Assembly (NCBI GenBank): GCA_035550055.1
Contig: DASZRO010000099.1
Span: 1 to 33,261, forward strand
Reading direction: 5' to 3'
Length of the DNA stretch: 33,261 nucleotides
From: Mycobacteriales bacterium
GTDB lineage: Bacteria > Actinomycetota > Actinomycetes > JAFAQI01
Part shown: one piece after another, positions 29,468-33,261 of the stretch
Layout of the letters: each line of letters begins with the position of its first letter
Numbering within the stretch: the stretch's first letter is position 1
Program-made: the position numbers and the translations under genes
Notes under the pieces: model-generated
The model's database searches: none
The model's input: the letters and a program-made list of their open reading frames with translations, nothing else
Told to the model about the DNA's origin: nothing

Positions 29468-30319
29468 GTGCCCAGCCGCTTTCGCGCCGCGAGACCGCGC
29501 GCACTCCGATGGCTTGCCGGCATCGTCGCTCTCGGCACGCTCACCGCGGGCACCACGGCGCTGGCAGCGACGCCGCCGGGATCCGCTCAGCCGGGGCGGA
29601 CGGCCCACCTCGTGAGGAGCCCCGGTCCGTCCGGGACGCTGTTCCCGAGCCAGATCACCTGGTCGGGCTTCGCCTGGACGGTCTCGGCGAACGGCACCGA
29701 AGGGCCCGAGAACGACCGGCTGACGAACTCGTCGAACGCGGTGTACGTCGACAGCCGCGGTCGGCTCCACCTCAACATCGTCCAGCTCCAGGGATCGTGG
29801 CGCTCCGTCGAGCTGCGGTCGGCCTATCCGGTCAGCTACGGGCGCTACCGCCTGGTCATCGACACGGCCACCGGCGGCTTCTCCGACCGCACGGTCTTCG
29901 GGATGTTCGTCTACCGGCCCCACGCCCCGAAGTACACGAACGAGATCGACGTCGAGAACTCCCGGTTCCCGAACTACCTGCCGGCTCCCGACAACGCCCA
30001 GTTCGCGGTCCAGCCCTACAAGCCGGCGGGACACGAACACCACTACTACGTGAAGCCGTCCTACCACCCGCTGTTCGAGGAGTTCACCTGGTACCCGCCC
30101 TCCGGCGGCAAGGACAGCAAGGGGACGGTCGCGTTCCAGACCCGGGTCGGCGCCACTCCGCACTCGCGGCTGCTGACCCGCTGGAAGTACTACGGCGAGA
30201 GCGACCCGACGAGCCAGCACATGTACCTCTACCTCACGCTGTGGCTCAACCACGGGCTGCCGCCCGTGCACGGCACGCACTCGATCATCCTGCGTTCGTT
30301 GCGGTTCAAGGCGGTCTGA
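29468..30319 (+). CDS. Secreted GH16-like protein B, tandem paralogue
   Basis: A 283-residue exported protein, a clear duplicate of its neighbour. The two share AVYVD-RG-LHL, GMFVYRP, TNEIDVE-SRFP, APDNAQF-VQPY and GTHS, with no length change across the core. The signal peptide is RALRWLAGIVALGTLTAGTTALAA minus its last residues. The catalytic residues E159, D161 and E163 fall at exactly the same numbers as in protein A. It lacks the CPIC pair. GTG 29468 is 6 nt after the upstream stop, so the two genes are co-translated. It converges on the unknown gene at 30339. Confidence 0.8.
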   Translation: MPSRFRAARPRALRWLAGIVALGTLTAGTTALAATPPGSAQPGRTAHLVRSPGPSGTLFPSQITWSGFAWTVSANGTEGPENDRLTNSSNAVYVDSRGRLHLNIVQLQGSWRSVELRSAYPVSYGRYRLVIDTATGGFSDRTVFGMFVYRPHAPKYTNEIDVENSRFPNYLPAPDNAQFAVQPYKPAGHEHHYYVKPSYHPLFEEFTWYPPSGGKDSKGTVAFQTRVGATPHSRLLTRWKYYGESDPTSQHMYLYLTLWLNHGLPPVHGTHSIILRSLRFKAV

Positions 30320-30331
30320 CCGACGCCCTGA

Positions 30332-30350
30332 GCCGGCGTCAGTCGCCGGC
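30332..30350. terminator. Bidirectional hairpin between convergent genes
   Basis: GCCGGCG-TCAGT-CGCCGGC is a perfect 7-bp stem with a 5-nt loop. It starts 13 nt past the stop of GH16-like gene B, and the stop codon of the opposing gene (30339-30341) sits in its loop. A second, overlapping option is GACGCC/GGCGTC (30322-30327 with 30335-30340). No U-tract is present. Confidence 0.5.
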
Positions 30351-31235
30351 GTAGGCGAGCTCGGAGACCCGCTTGGTGTCCTGGGGCTCGAGCGGCACGA
30401 CGAGCAACGAGTCGAGGGACACGCCGACCGGAGCCGGGTCGAGGACGCGTACGGCGGCGGCGCCGGCGAGATCCTCGATCTGGGAAACCGGTCCGGACAC
30501 GATCAGCGCGAACACGCATCCGCAGTCCGAGCTCAGCCCGGCGGCGTCGACGCGCGCCTCGGCGGCCGCCGCCGCGCCGGCGTCGATCTCGTCGGACAGC
30601 TGCGGGCTCGGGCTCGCCAGCGACTCGGTCACCTCGCTCTTGTAGTGAGCGGCGACCTGGCTCGCCGACGCCTGCGCCGCGGACAGCGCGACCGCGAGGT
30701 TCGCTTGCGGCGAGGTGACGAGGACGTGCACCGACGCCTCAACCGGAGGCGGCACCCGGGCGAAGCCGCGGACCACCGCGACGTCCGGCGTCGCCGCGAG
30801 GAGCGTGTCGACCGCGAGCGGGCTGATGTAGGAGGTGAGGTCGACGAGGGCGTCGATGCGCTGCGAGGCGCCAAGGGTCCGCAGCCCGTCCCGGCGGGTT
30901 GCCGCAGCGGCGAGGTAGGACGCCACCGACGCCCCGGGCGCCGGTCCCAGCCGGCCGGCGCTCGGCGCCGCCGGCCCGGCCGCGACCGTCGACGGGCGGA
31001 CCGGGCTCTGGTCGTCGCCGCCGGTCGCGGCGATGAGGACCGCCGCGAACGCGATCGAGCCCACCGCGATCACGATGACCGGCTCGCGCCGGATCCACGA
31101 TCCGAGGACGCGACCGAAGACGCTGCGCCGCCCGACGATCGCGCCTGCGGCTCCGGCGAGGCCGCGCAACGCGCCGGCCACCAGCGGCAGCGCCCGGTCG
31201 TCGAGCTGGGAGAACCGGTGCGGCCGCTCGGTCAC
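30339..31235 (-). CDS. Unrecognised membrane-anchored protein
   Basis: Not recognised. It has 298 residues: a cytoplasmic N-terminus of about 50 residues rich in Arg and Gly, one membrane helix (about 52-71, [20 protein letters not shown]), a low-complexity Ala/Pro/Ser linker (75-105), and an extracytoplasmic alpha/beta-looking domain with an Ala-rich helix (180-232) and a CGC pair (C238, C240). The start is GTG 31235, overlapping the rluD stop (GTGA), so it is translationally tied to rluD. It ends convergently with the GH16 pair. Confidence 0.7.
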   Translation of the reverse strand: MTERPHRFSQLDDRALPLVAGALRGLAGAAGAIVGRRSVFGRVLGSWIRREPVIVIAVGSIAFAAVLIAATGGDDQSPVRPSTVAAGPAAPSAGRLGPAPGASVASYLAAAATRRDGLRTLGASQRIDALVDLTSYISPLAVDTLLAATPDVAVVRGFARVPPPVEASVHVLVTSPQANLAVALSAAQASASQVAAHYKSEVTESLASPSPQLSDEIDAGAAAAAEARVDAAGLSSDCGCVFALIVSGPVSQIEDLAGAAAVRVLDPAPVGVSLDSLLVVPLEPQDTKRVSELAYAGD

Positions 31236-32158
31236 GACTGCGCCGCCAGCGCATCGAGCGCATCGCGGAGGTCCGCGGGCGGCTCGCTCACGAACTCGAC
31301 GGGCCGGTGCTGCGTCGGGTGGTCGAAGGCGAGGCTTCGGGCGTGCAGCCACTGCCGCTGCAACCCGATGCGCGCGGCGAGTGTCGGGTCCGCGCCGTAC
31401 GTGAGGTCACCGACGCACGGGTGGCGCACCGCCGACAGATGAACCCGGATCTGATGGGTCCGGCCGGTCTCGAGCCGGATGTCGAGCAGGCTCGCGGCCC
31501 GGAACGCCTCGACGGTCTCGTAGTGGGTGACGCTCGGACGGCCGTCGCTGACGACCGCCCAGCGGTAGTCGTGCGTCGGGTGCCGGCCGATCGGCGCGTC
31601 GATGGTGCCGCGGCTGGGGTCCGGGTGGCCTTGGACCAGCGCGCGATACCGCTTGTCGACCGTCCGGTTGCGAAACGCGTTCTTCAGCACCGAATACGCC
31701 CGCTCGCTCTTGGCGACCACCATCAACCCGGTGGTGCCGACGTCGAGGCGATGCACGACTCCCTGGCGTTCTGCGGCTCCGGAGGTCGAGATGCGGTAGC
31801 CGGCGGCGGCCAGCCCGCCGATCACGGTCGGCCCCGACCACCCGGGACTCGGGTGCGCCGCGACGCCGACCGGCTTGTCGACGACGACGATGTCCTCGTC
31901 GTCGTACACGACCTGCAGCCCGTCGACGGCGATCGGCTCGAGCGCGACCGTCGCCGGCTCCGGCAGCGAGACCTCGATCCACTCCCCCGCGCTGACCCGC
32001 TGCGACTTCGCGGGGGCTGACCCGTCCAGCAGCACCCCGCCGGCGGCCACCAGGTCGGCAGCCGCGGTGCGCGACAGGCCGAACAGCCGTGCGACGGCGG
32101 CGTCGACCCGGCTGCCGTCGAGCCCCTCCGGCAGCGGAAGGCGCCGGACCTGGCTCAT
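31232..32158 (-). CDS. rluD: Ribosomal large subunit pseudouridine synthase, RluD/RluA family
   Basis: Isomerises uridines to pseudouridine in 23S rRNA (helix 69 for RluD), 308 residues. An N-terminal S4 RNA-binding domain (about 15-70, [21 protein letters not shown]) is followed by the catalytic domain with D139 in [27 protein letters not shown] is the second RluA-family motif and [19 protein letters not shown] the first. ATG 32158 overlaps the lspA stop (ATGA). Its exact rRNA target is inferred from family and from the usual lspA-rluD pairing. Confidence 0.93.
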   Translation of the reverse strand: MSQVRRLPLPEGLDGSRVDAAVARLFGLSRTAAADLVAAGGVLLDGSAPAKSQRVSAGEWIEVSLPEPATVALEPIAVDGLQVVYDDEDIVVVDKPVGVAAHPSPGWSGPTVIGGLAAAGYRISTSGAAERQGVVHRLDVGTTGLMVVAKSERAYSVLKNAFRNRTVDKRYRALVQGHPDPSRGTIDAPIGRHPTHDYRWAVVSDGRPSVTHYETVEAFRAASLLDIRLETGRTHQIRVHLSAVRHPCVGDLTYGADPTLAARIGLQRQWLHARSLAFDHPTQHRPVEFVSEPPADLRDALDALAAQS

Positions 32159-32694
32159 CGGGGTCGGCCGTCCATCTCGATCCCGCGTGCGGCCAGCAGG
32201 ACCGCGAGCACTCCCCCGACGACGATGGATGCGTCCGCGATGTTGAAGATCGGCCAGTGCGGCAGCTCGATCCAGTCGACGACGTGCCCGCGCAGCGGTG
32301 CCGGTGCCCGGAAGATGCGGTCGCTGAGGTTGCCGAGCGCGCCGCCGAGCAACAGCCCCAGCGAGACCGCCCAACCTGCGGAGGTCAGCGAACGCGCGCT
32401 CCGAACGATCACGACCACGACCGCAACCGCGACCGCGGTGAACACCCACGTCGCGCCGGTGCCGACGCTGAACGCCGCCCCCGGGTTGCGTGTGAACGTC
32501 AGCCAGAGGACATGCGGCACGACGGTGACCCGCGACCGGTGGGCCAGCTTCGCGACCGCGACGAGCTTGGTGACCACGTCGGTCGCCAGGACCGCTACGG
32601 CGACGACCACCAGCAGCGCGCTGCGCCGGTGAGCTGCACCGGCAGGTGCCGCGTCCTGCGCCGGGGTTACCGCCGCTCCTCTCGCTGTTTGCAT
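32155..32694 (-). CDS. lspA: Lipoprotein signal peptidase II
   Basis: Membrane aspartyl protease that removes the signal peptide from lipid-modified prolipoproteins such as LivK, acting after Lgt. It has 179 residues and four membrane helices. The catalytic aspartates are D125 (GNLSDRIFR) and D154 (FNIADASI), with the conserved [10 protein letters not shown] loop. Start ATG 32694 lies inside the end of the TraR/DksA gene (28-nt overlap); GTG 32703 is 9 nt further upstream in frame. Neither has a good SD. It overlaps rluD by 4 nt. Confidence 0.94.
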   Translation of the reverse strand: MQTARGAAVTPAQDAAPAGAAHRRSALLVVVAVAVLATDVVTKLVAVAKLAHRSRVTVVPHVLWLTFTRNPGAAFSVGTGATWVFTAVAVAVVVVIVRSARSLTSAGWAVSLGLLLGGALGNLSDRIFRAPAPLRGHVVDWIELPHWPIFNIADASIVVGGVLAVLLAARGIEMDGRPR

Positions 32695-33233
32695 GACACG
32701 CACAGGGTGGCACGCGGGAAGGCCTGGAGCCGGGCCTTCCCGATCGGGTTGCCGCAGCTCTCGCAGACCGGGTAGGACCCGTCGTCGAGACGCTGAAGCG
32801 CGCGTTCCACCTGCGAGAGCAGGTCACGGCTGTTCGCGGCCAGCGACATCTCGTGCTCGCGCTCGAACGTCTTCGTCCCGGCATCGGCCTGGTCGTCGCC
32901 CGCACCCTCGCCGCTGTCGCGCTGCAGCGCCGCCCAGGACTCCTCGGCGTCGGTGATCTCCCCGCGCAGGTCACGCACCTGCACTTCCAGCGACGCCCGG
33001 ACCTTCGCCAGCTCCGGCTTGGTCCACGGCCGCTCTCCGACCAGCACCGTCGCGCCCGACTTCGGGGCGACCACTTCCGGAGTAGCCGGCTTCGGCTGCG
33101 CGGCAGCAGCCGCAGCGAGCAGCTCGGCGCGGGTCGGGGGCGCGGGAGTGTCGTCGGGCGCGGTCGGGACAGCAGCAGCCGCCGCCGCCTTCTTGGCCGC
33201 CGCCTTGACCGGCGCCGCCGGCCGAACGGCCAT
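32667..33233 (-). CDS. TraR/DksA-family zinc-finger protein
   Basis: A 188-residue protein. The first 60 or so residues are low-complexity Ala/Lys/Pro ([12 protein letters not shown] stretch). A coiled-coil region follows (about 70-145, [20 protein letters not shown] and [17 protein letters not shown]), then a C-terminal four-Cys zinc finger: C157, C160, C178, C181. DksA-like proteins bind RNA polymerase in the secondary channel; the coiled-coil tip acidic pair is not clear here, so the function is only inferred. ATG 33233 is used, but the frame stays open to the window edge and an earlier start is possible. It overlaps lspA. Confidence 0.85.
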   Translation of the reverse strand: MAVRPAAPVKAAAKKAAAAAAVPTAPDDTPAPPTRAELLAAAAAAQPKPATPEVVAPKSGATVLVGERPWTKPELAKVRASLEVQVRDLRGEITDAEESWAALQRDSGEGAGDDQADAGTKTFEREHEMSLAANSRDLLSQVERALQRLDDGSYPVCESCGNPIGKARLQAFPRATLCVSCKQREERR

Positions 33234-33261
33234 GCGGGCGAAGGCGAGGATCGGCTGCGAG

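Overview
The window is about 33 kb of high-GC DNA (roughly 70% by eye) from an actinobacterium. The signs are a strong G/C third-position bias, many GTG starts, a fused-function PriA in place of separate HisA and TrpF, a PdtaR-type ANTAR regulator, a PHP-bearing DnaE1 and the order lspA-rluD-...-dnaE-...-his-...-trp-lgt. I recall a similar order from Streptomyces and relatives, but this was not searched. The genus cannot be fixed from sequence alone.

Layout, left to right. 1-3123 (minus): a branched-chain amino acid ABC transporter, livK-livH-livM, with livM running off the left edge. 3263-3853 (minus): the ANTAR response regulator. 3902-3974 (plus): a tRNA with a CAA anticodon. 4079-10067 (minus): gltB-gltD glutamate synthase. 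10249-28531 (minus): a compact block read dnaE, a MGDG-synthase/MurG-like glycosyltransferase, a polysaccharide deacetylase, a four-helix membrane protein, hisD-hisC-hisB-hisH-priA-hisF-hisI, trpE, a Trp-operon membrane protein, trpC-trpB-trpA, lgt and a VIT-family iron/manganese transporter. Most junctions in this block are ATGA or GTGA overlaps. 28607-30319 (plus): two tandem secreted GH16-like proteins. 30339-33233 (minus): a TraR/DksA zinc-finger protein, lspA, rluD and an unrecognised membrane-anchored protein, converging on the GH16 pair.

The main non-gene finding is a family of three intergenic palindromic elements of 81-92 bp: E1 (3987-4067), E2 (17260-17351) and E3 (20113-20194). On the minus strand all three start with the same 13-nt arm CGAAGTAGCACAC, followed by exactly 12 variable nucleotides and then GAANCGGACR. 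All end in GTGTGCTACTTCG, the complement of the first arm. E1 lies between gltD and the tRNA. E2 and E3 fill the two large gaps inside the his cluster, hisF/hisI and hisC/hisB. They look like a dispersed, probably mobile or structured-RNA element that I cannot assign to a known family.

Other points: livM has codon use unlike everything else here, including a TTA codon, and reads like a proteobacterial import. The tRNA pairs a Leu(CAA) anticodon with a short class I variable loop. Functionally the window holds nitrogen assimilation (GOGAT), His and Trp synthesis sharing PriA, the lipoprotein maturation enzymes Lgt and LspA, the replicative polymerase and envelope-glycan enzymes. No intergenic stretch exceeds 300 bases.
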